From Pelagisphaera sp964404745 (lineage in GTDB: Bacteria; Verrucomicrobiota; Verrucomicrobiia; Opitutales; Opitutaceae), in the NCBI GenBank assembly GCA_964404745.1, contig CAYOLG010000010.1, positions 71,263 through 135,262 on the forward strand: a stretch of 64,000 bases of DNA, read 5' to 3'. Positions 27,957 through 37,205 of the stretch are shown one piece after another. Below the pieces are notes generated by a model. That model saw nothing but the letters and a program-made list of their open reading frames with translations. It did not search any database and was not told the origin of the DNA. Made by a program: the position numbers and the translations under genes. How positions within the stretch are numbered: position 1 is the stretch's first letter; every line of letters starts with the position of its first letter.

Positions 27957-29030
27957 TCAGCCGCGGAATTGGCCCTCGGCCACCTCTACGGTTTTCCAAT
28001 CGCTACTCCGGCAAACCTCTGGCCTTTCTGTGCCTGTAGCGATTAATTGGATATCATCAATTAGTAGTTCCCAGAATCGCTCCCGCCGATTCGTATCGAG
28101 CTCGGCAAAGGCATCGTCCGCCAAGGCGACAGGGAGCAATCCCATTCGATCTTTCCAGTACTGAATGATTGCCAAGGACAAGGCCAATGTAATTGATCTC
28201 TGCTGTCCCTCCGAGGCGTAGTCGCTAGCCGGCAATCGATTGACGAAAAGCGCATAGTCATCCCGATGAGAACCTTGACTGGTAGACTGCAAATAGCGAT
28301 CCCGCTTCCGATTTTTGTCGAGAATATCCAAAAAATCCCCTTCCTTCTCGACTGTCGCGCTTGGAGCATACTCGATACCCATCTTTTCCACTTTGCCTGC
28401 AAGAGTTTCGTAAATGGGTTCCGCTATTTCCCGAAGCTCTCTCACGATCTCCCGTCGAGTCCAGCCTATCTTCAACGCGGGGCCATCCATCTGCTTTTCG
28501 AAGGCCGCGACAACCGTCTCGCTCTCATCCGATTTGAGTAGGGCATTTCTCTCCTGCAAAAGCTTCTGGTAGGTCTGCAGAGAAGCAAAATACTCCCTGT
28601 CAACTCCGCATATAAACGTATCAAAAAAACGTCTACGTCCACCGGGAGGCCCTCTGGTTAATTGTAAATCGTTCGACGATAGCACCACCGTGGGATATCT
28701 TCCGGCGAAATCGGATAATCGCTTGACGGGATCGGAATCTATTTTCACTTCTTTGCCGGATTTCTTGATTCGGGCCTCAACGATAGTATCCCCAGACTCT
28801 TCGCACTCTAAGTCGTAACGAATCTCCGAATACTCTCCCTTCGGTCCGATGATAACCTTGTTTTCATGGGTTCGGAATGGTCTCAATGCCGTAACCATTG
28901 CCAATGCCTCCAAAAAGTTCGTCTTTCCCTGTCCGTTCGCCCCGTGCAGAAATATTCTTCGAGAATCCAGATCAATCCGAGCCTGGCTAATGTTGCGATA
29001 GTTGAAGAGGCTGACTTTTTTGAAATTCAT
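27957..29030 (-). CDS. recF: RecF, DNA repair SMC-like ATPase
   Basis: A 357-residue ATP-binding protein of the RecFOR pathway that helps load RecA at gaps. Walker A is HGANGQGKTNFLEAL at about residues 29-43. The ABC-type signature is in DYASEGQQRSITLALSL and Walker B in LLPVALADDAFAELD. The N-terminal KKVSLFNYRNI pattern is typical. In many genomes recF lies in the dnaA-dnaN-recF-gyrB group; here it stands apart, 15 bases after queE on the reverse strand. Confidence 0.95.
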   Translation of the reverse strand: MNFKKVSLFNYRNISQARIDLDSRRIFLHGANGQGKTNFLEALAMVTALRPFRTHENKVIIGPKGEYSEIRYDLECEESGDTIVEARIKKSGKEVKIDSDPVKRLSDFAGRYPTVVLSSNDLQLTRGPPGGRRRFFDTFICGVDREYFASLQTYQKLLQERNALLKSDESETVVAAFEKQMDGPALKIGWTRREIVRELREIAEPIYETLAGKVEKMGIEYAPSATVEKEGDFLDILDKNRKRDRYLQSTSQGSHRDDYALFVNRLPASDYASEGQQRSITLALSLAIIQYWKDRMGLLPVALADDAFAELDTNRRERFWELLIDDIQLIATGTERPEVCRSSDWKTVEVAEGQFRG

Positions 29031-29045
29031 TCTCTGGGATCGGTA

Positions 29046-29723
29046 TCAGAATCCAAGCTTTGGGTTACCGCCGAGCGGCTTTGGAGCAGCCGATCCTGTA
29101 TCTAGAATGTCCGCCTGGTAGAACTTGTGGGCTTGAATACCTGCCCTGAAAGGCGAGCCGCGCCGCTTAACAAATTCGGTTATCTGGTTTAAAACATCGG
29201 CTTTAGAATGCTGCGACCATTCTGGATTTAGCCAAATCGGCCTTTCATCAGTGTAGCCGGAAAGAAAGGCAACCCACTCATCTAAGGCCCCGCCGTTATC
29301 AACAATCACCTTGAATTCATTTGCTCTCTCCAGGACGCTCGGCACGGGCAAAGACTCCCTCTTAGGGCTTAGTGTAACCCAGTCCCATTCGCCTGATAGC
29401 TCGCGGCATCCTGATGTCTCTAAATGGCGAGGCAAACCCGCTCTACCCAACTCAATTGTCAAGCTCTCCAAATTGTGGACTACCGGTTCTCCGCCTGTTA
29501 CAACAACGATTTCCGGCTCCGCCTTCAATGCCAGTTGGGCCAATTCCCTCGCTTCTAGCTTGTCAATGCGAGCCGGAACATAGTCTGGATGCCAAGTGCC
29601 AGCCGAATCGCACCACGGGCAATGAACTGGACACCCGAATAGGCGAATAAAGAACGCCGACTTGCCAAGATGGGCGCCTTCACCCTGCCAAGAATGGAAA
29701 GTCTCGTAAACCGGATAAGGCAT
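29046..29723 (-). CDS. queE: 7-carboxy-7-deazaguanine synthase (radical SAM)
   Basis: A 225-residue radical SAM enzyme that converts 6-carboxy-tetrahydropterin to 7-carboxy-7-deazaguanine in queuosine synthesis. The cluster motif C-x3-C-x2-C is visible in FGCPVHCPWCDS, and the SAM-binding GGE motif in VVTGGEPV. The N-terminal YETFHSWQGEGAHLGK is characteristic of QueE. Its ATG abuts the queD stop codon (one shared base), and queC is upstream, making a queC-queD-queE operon. Confidence 0.95.
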   Translation of the reverse strand: MPYPVYETFHSWQGEGAHLGKSAFFIRLFGCPVHCPWCDSAGTWHPDYVPARIDKLEARELAQLALKAEPEIVVVTGGEPVVHNLESLTIELGRAGLPRHLETSGCRELSGEWDWVTLSPKRESLPVPSVLERANEFKVIVDNGGALDEWVAFLSGYTDERPIWLNPEWSQHSKADVLNQITEFVKRRGSPFRAGIQAHKFYQADILDTGSAAPKPLGGNPKLGF

Positions 29724-30172
29724 TAAATTTGGTCCGGAGCAAAGGTCGCCCTGTTTCTAGAATCCTCGATCACGGTCACCGAAAGCAGATGAGCCCGACC
29801 GTCGGTAAGTCCGCGTATCATAGGATCTCCTACATGATACAAGTGCTTCGCCAACCCCTCGCTCGAACACTGATCGACCACATAAGCCTTGAATACGTTC
29901 CTCCCCAGCTGATCCATCATGCCCGTGAATTGATCCAGCATGGGGTCGTCCTGATTGAAAACACAGGCGTGATCCAGGTTTTCCGATATCCAGTCGCGCA
30001 GCGGCTTCAGCTTTCCAAAATCGACAACAAAACCACATTCGTCCAATCGCTGGCACCCGAATTTAAAGGTAAAGCTCCAATTATGGCCATGGATTTGCCG
30101 GCAATGCCCGTCATGCTTGTGTTGCCTGTGAGCAAAGGGGATGTCGGAATAGGTTTTCTGGCAAGTAAACAT
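29723..30172 (-). CDS. queD: 6-carboxy-5,6,7,8-tetrahydropterin synthase
   Basis: A 149-residue enzyme of the PTPS fold that makes 6-carboxytetrahydropterin from dihydroneopterin triphosphate. Zinc ligands are the His in PFAHRQHKHDG and the pair in IHGHNW. The catalytic Cys lies in DGHCRQIHGH, the usual spacing for QueD. LDHACVFNQDDP is also family-typical. It sits between queC (5 bases) and queE (one-base overlap) in the operon. Confidence 0.94.
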   Translation of the reverse strand: MFTCQKTYSDIPFAHRQHKHDGHCRQIHGHNWSFTFKFGCQRLDECGFVVDFGKLKPLRDWISENLDHACVFNQDDPMLDQFTGMMDQLGRNVFKAYVVDQCSSEGLAKHLYHVGDPMIRGLTDGRAHLLSVTVIEDSRNRATFAPDQI

Positions 30173-30177
30173 TGCCT

Positions 30178-30915
30178 CTATGTTGGCAAACGCCAGTCCG
30201 CATTGACAAGCGTTTCAAGCTCGGGGGCATCAGCTCCGTAACGCGTCGGATCCTCGACACCGGCCAAATAGAAAGCTTCCCGCCGCTCTATGCAGGTACC
30301 GCACCTCCCGCAATGCAAGTCGCCTCCCTTGTAGCAGGACCAAGCTTCACCTAGAGGCGCATTTAGCCGATTCCCTTCCGCCACGATCTCCGATTTCGTC
30401 GAATCGACGAACGGGCGATACAACCGAACCGAGGCCCAATCACTCTGCTGGATGGCCGCGTCCAAAGCAGCCGCAAACGACTCCCGACAATCGGGGTAAA
30501 TGGCGTGATCGCCAGAGTGGGCCGCATAGGCAACCGCCTCCGCTTCCTTGGTGATCGCCCAAGCCGTGGCCAGAGAAATCAAAATCATATTCCGATTTGG
30601 CACCACCGTCGACTTCATCGACTCCTCTTCATAGTGCCCTTCGGGCACCGCCGACTGCGAATCGACTAATCCACTTTGGCCAAAAAGGCCAGCAATGGCC
30701 CTCAAATCCGCTACTTGATGCTCGATATCCAGCGATCGGCAAACGCTAGCAGCAACATCGATTTCTTTGCGGTGCTTCTGCCCATAATCGACACTCAGAG
30801 CTCCCCTGATATCTACACCGAGCTCTCTCATAGAGTAGAGCATAACCGTAGAGTCGATCCCACCTGAGTAGACAGCGACAACAGATTTCGGATGCTGAGC
30901 AGGGCCTAGCGACAT
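30178..30915 (-). CDS. queC: 7-cyano-7-deazaguanine (preQ0) synthase
   Basis: A 245-residue ATP-pyrophosphatase-type enzyme that converts CDG to preQ0 with ATP and ammonia. The PP-loop is SGGIDSTVML at about residues 14-23. The zinc site near the C-terminus has four cysteines in CYKGGDLHCGRCGTCIERR. It is the first gene of queC-queD-queE. No preQ1 riboswitch motif is visible in the bases ahead of it. Confidence 0.95.
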   Translation of the reverse strand: MSLGPAQHPKSVVAVYSGGIDSTVMLYSMRELGVDIRGALSVDYGQKHRKEIDVAASVCRSLDIEHQVADLRAIAGLFGQSGLVDSQSAVPEGHYEEESMKSTVVPNRNMILISLATAWAITKEAEAVAYAAHSGDHAIYPDCRESFAAALDAAIQQSDWASVRLYRPFVDSTKSEIVAEGNRLNAPLGEAWSCYKGGDLHCGRCGTCIERREAFYLAGVEDPTRYGADAPELETLVNADWRLPT

Positions 30916-31190
30916 CGTGGCGGAGATAGAGAGGCCTGGAATTCAAGTCAAGGAGTCCTTTGGCGAACCCTCGGGCCTGAAAACGGCGGAAGTCATCTGA
31001 TTGATTGTAATTTAAGTATCCGAAACGATCATGGAAGCGGACTATATCACGCCTACTCATTTCGAGCTACGGCGCCGCAAGTCGAACGCCCAATCGAAGA
31101 GTAGCGCAGGCATTCTACCTGTACCCTGTATAGTCCCGTCGCCCCGGGGTGAGGACGGATCCCCACGCTTCCGCAATCACGAAACAATTC

Positions 31191-31212
31191 GGCTGGTTGT
31201 GAAGAACCAGCC
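31191..31212. repeat. Perfect hairpin GGCTGGTT/AACCAGCC
   Basis: The eight-base arms GGCTGGTT and AACCAGCC enclose a six-base loop. No T tract follows on either strand, so it is not an intrinsic terminator. Its role is unknown. Confidence 0.5.
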
Positions 31213-31390
31213 CTATAATCGGCTAGACGACTCGAAAATACGGTATGGCTGCTTGCATGCCAGGCGTAGTCAAGCCATTGCGGAACGGCGTCGACTTAAC
31301 TATTGTTTGCGGGATTGGACCAGCCGGGACCCGTCTTCGCTTCGACATTCGCCGAGCCAAGCTGTCGTACTCCTCCTTCGAAGACAATTC

Positions 31391-31410
31391 AAAAAGGTGG
31401 AGCTCGACCT
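31391..31410 (-). terminator. Possible terminator after the propeller gene
   Basis: On the reverse strand, the near-palindrome AGGTCGAGCTCCACCT is followed directly by a T run (TTTTT counting the last palindrome base). It lies about 60 bases past the stop codon of the 31473-32585 gene. The stem has a mismatch and a short loop, so termination is uncertain. Confidence 0.35.
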
Positions 31411-31472
31411 CCGGGCGAGCTTAAATTGATGCCGAGCTCCTTTAGTAATCGCCCAAGCTCATACCCGAATTT

Positions 31473-32585
31473 TCAGTTCCTTGAATCCAAACGGGTAATT
31501 CGCACCCGCTGGCCTTTACCCGCCCCAGCATCTCCAGTTTCTTCCGGCATGGCTAGGATGTAATCGCCGCCCGATAGCGGCAAATAGTCGAATTTACCGG
31601 GTGTCGAATAGGTCATTTCCGGCTTGAAGCGAACCAATCGGGCCGATTTCCGATTTCTCGGAATCAGCAATTCCCCTTTCGCGCTGGCTATCAAGGTCCG
31701 ACCATTCGGAGAGATGATCATACTGGCCAAGGATGTCAGTTCTCGAACGACAGTCTCAATCTTCATGACCTCCGTGAAATTGCGGCTGCTTACCTTGAAT
31801 ACGGATCCTCGCGAGGCGCCTTGCAAATGATTGGCCAGAAAATATACCGCATCCTCCTGCGGGTGGTAGGAAATATCTCCGGGGATACTCGATATCTTCA
31901 TGACATCCACTCTAGATGGGCTCTCGCCGCTGAACATTTGCTGCATACCGGAAACGCTAATTCGGTAGATGACTGGCTGGGCCTTGAGACGATTCCTAAA
32001 TAGATTTCCGCCGATTCCAGTATCCGCAATGTAAAGGTTTCCACTCCGATCGAAACTCATGCTGTTGGGTGAGATTAATGGGTGCTCGCCATTGAATCGC
32101 AGATCCGCTTCTGGGCTGAAATCGGCTTTGGCCAGCGTTTTGCCAGTCAAAGGATCGAAGAGCGTGAATCCTATCAAATCGTCGGACGCATTTTTCTCCA
32201 TCCTCCCGTCTTCGGATTCGATTAGCGGCGTTCCCGAAACCAGGATCAAGGAACCCTTCGGAGCTACGCCTTCAAGCTCGACCGGTAAAAAGTCTATATC
32301 CGACGGGGCCGTCAATCCGACGACAAAGCGCCTGCTCGCAACCTTGAACTGCAAGTCCGCGTTCACCGACATTTTCGTTATCGAGCCCGCTCCTCTTCGG
32401 GCCCCCACCTCTCCGCGAGAGCGATTGACGACAAACAAAGCCTTCCCATCTGGAGCGAAAACCGTGGCGACCGGTCGATCAAATCCCGACAGATCCTCAA
32501 GAACCTCGGGCCGTGCCGAGCCCAACGAAGCGAAACTAATCGAAATTGCAGCAACTAGGAAAATACGAAGCGAATAAGAGGTCAT
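31473..32585 (-). CDS. Secreted beta-propeller protein of unknown function
   Basis: A 370-residue protein with a signal peptide (about residues 1-24, ending near GSARP). The rest shows repeated beta-propeller-like blades: RPVATVFAPDGKALFVVNRS, SPNSMSFDRSGNLYIADTG and SLASMIISPNGRTLIASAKG. These resemble NHL/SMP-30-type sensor or hydrolase propellers, but no catalytic metal set can be assigned. It probably acts in the periplasm. It stands alone on the reverse strand between the SGNH hydrolase gene and queC. Confidence 0.7.
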   Translation of the reverse strand: MTSYSLRIFLVAAISISFASLGSARPEVLEDLSGFDRPVATVFAPDGKALFVVNRSRGEVGARRGAGSITKMSVNADLQFKVASRRFVVGLTAPSDIDFLPVELEGVAPKGSLILVSGTPLIESEDGRMEKNASDDLIGFTLFDPLTGKTLAKADFSPEADLRFNGEHPLISPNSMSFDRSGNLYIADTGIGGNLFRNRLKAQPVIYRISVSGMQQMFSGESPSRVDVMKISSIPGDISYHPQEDAVYFLANHLQGASRGSVFKVSSRNFTEVMKIETVVRELTSLASMIISPNGRTLIASAKGELLIPRNRKSARLVRFKPEMTYSTPGKFDYLPLSGGDYILAMPEETGDAGAGKGQRVRITRLDSRN

Positions 32586-32729
32586 ACGCGCAGGAGATCG
32601 TTTGAGAAGCTAGGCAAGATTTGCAGCGCTGTCAAAGCAAGCGTTTACACCTCGATTGTCGAGAGCGTAGACCACGTCATCTCCAACATCTTCGGACGCT
32701 AAACCATCCAGCCAGATGTCGAACCCCAT

Positions 32730-34115
32730 CTAATCCAAAAGCTCAATCTCCAGCTTGTAGGGCTTCGGAATGGCCAGTCTATGGATCTCGTCCTCCCACT
32801 CGCGAGCGCGTTCCAACAATAGCTGGCCTTCAACTTTGATCGTTTCCAACGCGACTCGAAAAGCGTCGGAATCAACTCCTTCGCGCCTCCGCACAGCCTT
32901 AAGCCTTGCCTGTAAATCCCGGTGAGGGCGAATTGCCCGGTCATTTCGCAGAGCATTCAATTCCGCCAGCCTCAACGATTGACGATACCCAGGGGCGTTT
33001 ATCCTGCTTTCCAGACTGACGCCTTGCTCGAGCTCCCGGTCGCTCGCAGTCAACACGATTACACCGTTCATCTTAACCTGGAATCGCCCACTCGGGAGTC
33101 CGCGTACAACTAGGCTGTCCTCGTTGATCGGCATCTGCTTTAAAGCGTCTAGAAATCCTTCGCTCGGGTCGTCCACATAAAGCCAAGGTTCAGGCCCAAT
33201 TGAACCCGTTGCGATCAAAACCCAGGGCAGAAACTTGGGAGTAATTGTCGCTATCAATCCATCCTCGCCAATCCGATCCAAACGGACAGCTCCATCGGAC
33301 TCTAAGCTGCCGCTGTCCTGCAAATCGACAAGCGCGTGATTGACCCGCTTCCTGGCGCCCGCAAATGATTGAGCCATATCCACCGCAATCCAGGCCATCC
33401 CCGATGGATCCGGGTGTATCGAATCGGGAGAAAAGGCAAACAAGGGATTCGACTGGCGCCGCCTCGCTGTTTCGTTTAACATCGTTCGACCGATATCGAT
33501 GAAGACTAGGCCTTGCTCAGTTGCTAGATCCTCTAGCCAATCGCCATAGTGGACTAGCTTTTCATTGTATCCAGAATAGGCATTCAGTCTGGCAAATCTG
33601 AATTCGGGATCGCCCAGTCTTCGAGCGTATTGCTTGTAGTCGAACATAGTCGGCGACAAAAGCGCTACACGGGTTCCCAACGAGGCAAATCGCTCGACAG
33701 CTTGCGCCACGCCACCTTGGTATTGAGCAAAATTCTCTTTGTCGAACGGCATATAGCGGCCATCGTTCATACCGAGCAGCAACGTAGCCCACTGGGCCTT
33801 CCGCCAAGCGACATCCACATCGAAGCGATCAAGCAGATCCTTAGCATCATCGCCTTTGATTCCCGCATTGGCGAAACGCAATTTCTTGTCATAGAAACGT
33901 GTATACAAGAAATTCTCCAAATACTGGGTGTACCCGCATTGATGAGTGATCGAATCTCCCGCCCAAAGCACGAGATCGCCCTCCTCCGGATCAAACCAAT
34001 CGCCAGAGCTCGCAGTGACTAAAAAAAGAAGCCAAAAAAATAGTCCCGCAAGCGATCGAACCATCCCGAACATAACTTCCCGAGCCAAGCAGCCTAGCGT
34101 TTTCGAGGCAAGCAA
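32730..34115 (-). CDS. Secreted SGNH/GDSL-family hydrolase
   Basis: A 461-residue protein with a signal segment (MVRSLAGLFFWLLFLVTASS) that follows 17 extra residues; Met15 or Met18 is a likely true start. The SGNH blocks are in order: GDSITHQ (Ser), the Gly block in ANAGIKGDD, GMNDG (Asn), and the Asp-His pair in FSPDSIHPDPSG. Such enzymes remove acyl or acetyl groups from polysaccharides. The C-terminal 200 residues are less conserved, with a charged helical end. This family is common in PVC polysaccharide degraders, in line with the sulfatase nearby. Confidence 0.85.
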   Translation of the reverse strand: MLASKTLGCLAREVMFGMVRSLAGLFFWLLFLVTASSGDWFDPEEGDLVLWAGDSITHQCGYTQYLENFLYTRFYDKKLRFANAGIKGDDAKDLLDRFDVDVAWRKAQWATLLLGMNDGRYMPFDKENFAQYQGGVAQAVERFASLGTRVALLSPTMFDYKQYARRLGDPEFRFARLNAYSGYNEKLVHYGDWLEDLATEQGLVFIDIGRTMLNETARRRQSNPLFAFSPDSIHPDPSGMAWIAVDMAQSFAGARKRVNHALVDLQDSGSLESDGAVRLDRIGEDGLIATITPKFLPWVLIATGSIGPEPWLYVDDPSEGFLDALKQMPINEDSLVVRGLPSGRFQVKMNGVIVLTASDRELEQGVSLESRINAPGYRQSLRLAELNALRNDRAIRPHRDLQARLKAVRRREGVDSDAFRVALETIKVEGQLLLERAREWEDEIHRLAIPKPYKLEIELLD

Positions 34116-34144
34116 TTAGCCGAGTATAGGTTCCGGATAATTTA

Positions 34145-34225
34145 GCTGATACCATCTTTAGTAAATTTCCCTCGGCAAGCCCCGAGGCCTTTACCCTGAG
34201 TGAATAAAGATGGTATGAAATCAGC
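34145..34225. repeat. 81-base imperfect palindrome (nested inverted repeat)
   Basis: The outer arms GCTGAT and ATCAGC and the next arms ATACCATCTTTA (34149-34160) and TAAAGATGGTAT (34205-34216, perfect 12) enclose GTAAA/TTTAC and a central hairpin CCTCGG/CCGAGG. The whole could fold into one long stem with a few bulges. It lies between two reverse-strand genes. It may be a small inverted-repeat element or a structured transcript end. Confidence 0.6.
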
Positions 34226-34322
34226 GTTTCGATAGCTTCGATAATGGTAGGGCGGTTTGTCCCCAAGCAGCCGCGTGATTCAGCTAACTCGGCTGTTCTT
34301 CCACCTATACGCTTGCGTCAGG

Positions 34323-35402
34323 CTAAGGAGGAGTAGTCGAGCGTAGGATCAGCCCTGCCTTTCGAAAATCACTGTCCGGATTCGCATAGGGTTCCAAATC
34401 TTGGCCGCGAATCATCTTGAGAAGCTTACCAACCGCTTCGTCGTCGGCATTCCTGAAATTGAGAAACGGAGCATGTAGGTCCGGTTTCGCCGAATCGACT
34501 GCTATCCCCCATAACGGGTCGGCCGAATTCGGAAGCAACGCGTAACGAGCGTCGCCAATGACGTTATCCCGATCCGGATGCCAAGCCAAATAGCCGTCAG
34601 AGAAGTGATTGAATCGGTCAATGTCACGACTGAGCGTCGAACCCAGTTCTATGCCCGCCTTTAATTCGACTAAGTCCACTCCCTTCGCCACTGTGCCGGG
34701 ATATAGTTTTGCTTCCGCATCGAATAAGCCAACCCGGATCGCTTCGACATGGATATCCCCATCCCATATGTAGAGGCCTCGCCAGACAAGCAGATTGGCA
34801 AAGGATGGCTTCACCGTAAATCGGGCCGCATCGTAATGCCCTCTTGAGAGAGCCAGTTCCTCCAATGCCGTGCTCGCTCGCTTGTTTTGAACCAGACCGA
34901 ACAAGAGATATAGCCCAGCATAGACGAATGCGATCCGAGAGAATAGCCGTTTCTTAGCGATGAAGGTCGCTAGCAACAGCGCGAGAATGCCACCCGTGAA
35001 TACCGGATCGATTATAGAGATGATATTCCAGGCAATACGGGACTCCGAGAACGGCCACAGTAAGCGTGTCCCGTAACTTGTACAGGCATCGAGCAACCCT
35101 GCCGTCGCGTATCCATAAACCGAATATAAATACAACTCGGAAATTGCCAATCGCTTACGAAGGAGAAGCCATAGGACCACAGCGCAAACCAGTCCTCCGA
35201 TAGGAATAAAGGCAATCGAGTGACTGAAGTGACGATGATACTCAATATTCAGAAGTGGATCCGCTTCCGATCGGATGAAAATGTCCGCATCAGCGAGCAT
35301 ACCCGCAGCCCATCCAACGCCAATCGCTATTCTAGATTTGCTTCCTTTGCTAAACGATGCAGCGGCAACCGCTCCCATCGCCCCTTGGCTAATCGGATCC
35401 AT
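34323..35402 (-). CDS. YdjM/DUF457-type membrane-bound metal-dependent hydrolase
   Basis: A 359-residue protein from MDPISQGAMG; eight residues could be added upstream. The N-terminal half has about five membrane segments and the conserved features of YdjM-like hydrolases: DPISQG, GMLADADI, EYHRHFSHSIAF (His/His/His) and LLDACTSYGTRLLWPFS. The C-terminal half is soluble and mixed alpha/beta. The family is linked to membrane-bound phospholipase C-like metal chemistry, but the substrate is unknown. It lies upstream of the palindrome and the SGNH gene. Confidence 0.85.
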   Translation of the reverse strand: MDPISQGAMGAVAAASFSKGSKSRIAIGVGWAAGMLADADIFIRSEADPLLNIEYHRHFSHSIAFIPIGGLVCAVVLWLLLRKRLAISELYLYSVYGYATAGLLDACTSYGTRLLWPFSESRIAWNIISIIDPVFTGGILALLLATFIAKKRLFSRIAFVYAGLYLLFGLVQNKRASTALEELALSRGHYDAARFTVKPSFANLLVWRGLYIWDGDIHVEAIRVGLFDAEAKLYPGTVAKGVDLVELKAGIELGSTLSRDIDRFNHFSDGYLAWHPDRDNVIGDARYALLPNSADPLWGIAVDSAKPDLHAPFLNFRNADDEAVGKLLKMIRGQDLEPYANPDSDFRKAGLILRSTTPP

Positions 35403-35527
35403 TCTCCTGCCTTTCTTCAGCTCCAATCATCAAAACTTGTCTCTCGCAGCCTTGCATCACTGCCTGCAGATGGACGCAGATGAACCCGGATTTTTCAAGA
35501 GGTGAATTGTCTGTAGAGTTCGAATAA

Positions 35528-35557
35528 CCAATGGGTAATCCCGCATTCACCTATTGG
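35528..35557 (-). repeat. Hairpin after the PQQ-like propeller gene
   Basis: The arms CCAATGGGT and ACCTATTGG (one mismatch) enclose a 12-base loop. On the reverse strand the bases that follow are TTATTCG, a poor T tract. It may be a weak terminator for the 35670-37205 gene or a small repeat. Confidence 0.35.
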
Positions 35558-35669
35558 CGTCAACTTTAGTCACTTACAGCGCAAGCGAGTTTCTTATGAC
35601 AAGCTATACGCGTATCTTCGTTAAGTTGGCGCCGACGCACATCCACGGGCAGACATCCGATTTGCCCGC

Positions 35670-37205
35670 CTAGTTCGACACGGGGAGTTGGTAGCAGGCC
35701 GCTTCCAGGTGATTTCTCACCAGAAGATAAGGCCCTACCATAGCGGGCGGATTCCACGTCTTGCCCTTCAAAGCTGCGAATCTCCCTAGAACAATAACCT
35801 CGATCGGATTGGGATCCAGGAGGATTACCTCACCGTTTTCCGCCATCAGCAACAACCAGCGATCTCCCAGTATCACCTGCCCATGACCATATCGGCCCTG
35901 CTTCCACGCTCTCCGGCCCGTCTCGACATCAACGCAAGTTAACACGCCATCATCTAAGCCATAAAGGTATCCATCTCTGAATACGAAATTATTGAATTTG
36001 GCTTTTAGGTGAAGACTTCGCCAAACTTGTTCAGCCCGAAATGGCCCCTCGGACAGCGTTACCTCGAAAAGATCCGCGCCCGCGCCGTATCCACTAGAAA
36101 TGGCGAATCGATTGCCTGTCGTTCTAACGGGTATAGCTACTCGAGGCGTGCCCTTGGATCGCGTCCAAGGGTACTCCCAGCGGATACTCCCGTTTTCCAC
36201 ACTATGGGCCGCCACACCAGAGGCGTTGAAAATCAAAACCTGTTGCTCCCCTTCGATTTCATGAACCACTGGCGAACTCCAATGGGCCCGATCGCTTCCC
36301 GCTGCCCAAACAAGGGAGCCAGAAAACTTATCGTAGGCCACAAGCGAATTCCCATCAGGCCCCCCGGGACTCAGAATGACTAGCCCGTCATGAACCAGTG
36401 GCGAACCCGCGACTCCCCAATCCGGAAGCTCAGCCCCGTGCCTTTCGAGAATATTTAAGCCCCAAAGCTTCTCGCCCGAAAAAAGTTCTAGGCAACTTAA
36501 CTCGCCAGTAGCCCCGACCGCGTAAACGCGATTCCCATCGATTGCCGGCGTCGCCCTCGGTCCAACTCCTCCCAGAACATTGTCATATCTGGCGGATACG
36601 CTGGACTCCCAAAGCTTTTCTCCGGTCAGCAAATGGTAGCACGAAACCAGCTCGCTATCTCCCCGTTGCTCTTGGGTAACCGCCTGCGTACCGGAGATAG
36701 CGAATCCAGACCAAGCCTCTCCCATCCGCTGACGCCAAAGCAACTTTGGCCCATTGGTGGACCAATCGAGGGTAAGATCAGCGCCCGTTACAGTAGCGTT
36801 ACGAGTAGGGCCCAGAAACTGCTGATAAACCCCGCCGATAGCTATCTCTTCAACCTCAACGTCGACAGTCTCCGATTTATCAGCAGAAGACCAACGCCAC
36901 TTGATGATGGGTATTAAGTCACCCGAGACACCCTCATAGCGAAACAGGGAGACTAAAAGGACCGAAACCAAACCGATGAACCCCAAAACCCGGAGGCGGG
37001 CTCGCCAGGCCATTCGCGAAAACGAAACCGACCACAACAGCGAAAGGGTTAAGCAAAACGCCAGAATTGCCATGTTTCGAATAACTCCTTGTTGACGTGA
37101 AACTTCCTCCCCGAATTGAGTGCTCACTAAAATTCCCGCAACCCCTAGGCCCCAGATAATCCACAGTGGCCACCAACGAATTTGTCGCTTTTCCGCGGTT
37201 TTCAT
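35670..37205 (-). CDS. Membrane-anchored PQQ-like beta-propeller protein
   Basis: A 511-residue protein with three N-terminal membrane segments (about residues 12-30, 43-60 and 73-90), then an eight-blade-type PQQ-like propeller. Blade motifs are seen as GEKLWESSVS, GEKLWGLNIL, SGSLVWAAGS and GRRAWKQGRY. It begins its soluble part with YQQFLGPTRNATVTG, usual for PVC outer-surface propellers annotated as quinoprotein-like. The catalytic residues of true quinoprotein dehydrogenases are not visible, so a structural or binding role is as likely. It is divergent from the gene starting at 37488. Confidence 0.85.
   Translation of the reverse strand: MKTAEKRQIRWWPLWIIWGLGVAGILVSTQFGEEVSRQQGVIRNMAILAFCLTLSLLWSVSFSRMAWRARLRVLGFIGLVSVLLVSLFRYEGVSGDLIPIIKWRWSSADKSETVDVEVEEIAIGGVYQQFLGPTRNATVTGADLTLDWSTNGPKLLWRQRMGEAWSGFAISGTQAVTQEQRGDSELVSCYHLLTGEKLWESSVSARYDNVLGGVGPRATPAIDGNRVYAVGATGELSCLELFSGEKLWGLNILERHGAELPDWGVAGSPLVHDGLVILSPGGPDGNSLVAYDKFSGSLVWAAGSDRAHWSSPVVHEIEGEQQVLIFNASGVAAHSVENGSIRWEYPWTRSKGTPRVAIPVRTTGNRFAISSGYGAGADLFEVTLSEGPFRAEQVWRSLHLKAKFNNFVFRDGYLYGLDDGVLTCVDVETGRRAWKQGRYGHGQVILGDRWLLLMAENGEVILLDPNPIEVIVLGRFAALKGKTWNPPAMVGPYLLVRNHLEAACYQLPVSN

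Larger units (their letters stand above)
30916..31472. other. 557-base intergenic region with hairpins
   Basis: This stretch should hold the queC promoter. Open frames across it (for example 31031-31429) have the composition of spacer and match no family I know. It contains a perfect 8-base hairpin and a palindrome with a T tract, listed separately. The GC-rich text near 31300-31400 looks like non-coding repeat DNA. Confidence 0.5.

Noticed and set aside
30916..31030. A preQ1 riboswitch ahead of queC.
   Set aside because: No conserved preQ1-I, II or III motif or pseudoknot pairing could be found in the leader on the reverse strand.
31031..31563. Open frames across the queC-propeller spacer as small genes.
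   Set aside because: They match no family, overlap one another in several frames, lack good start sites, and the later one runs into a known gene on the other strand.
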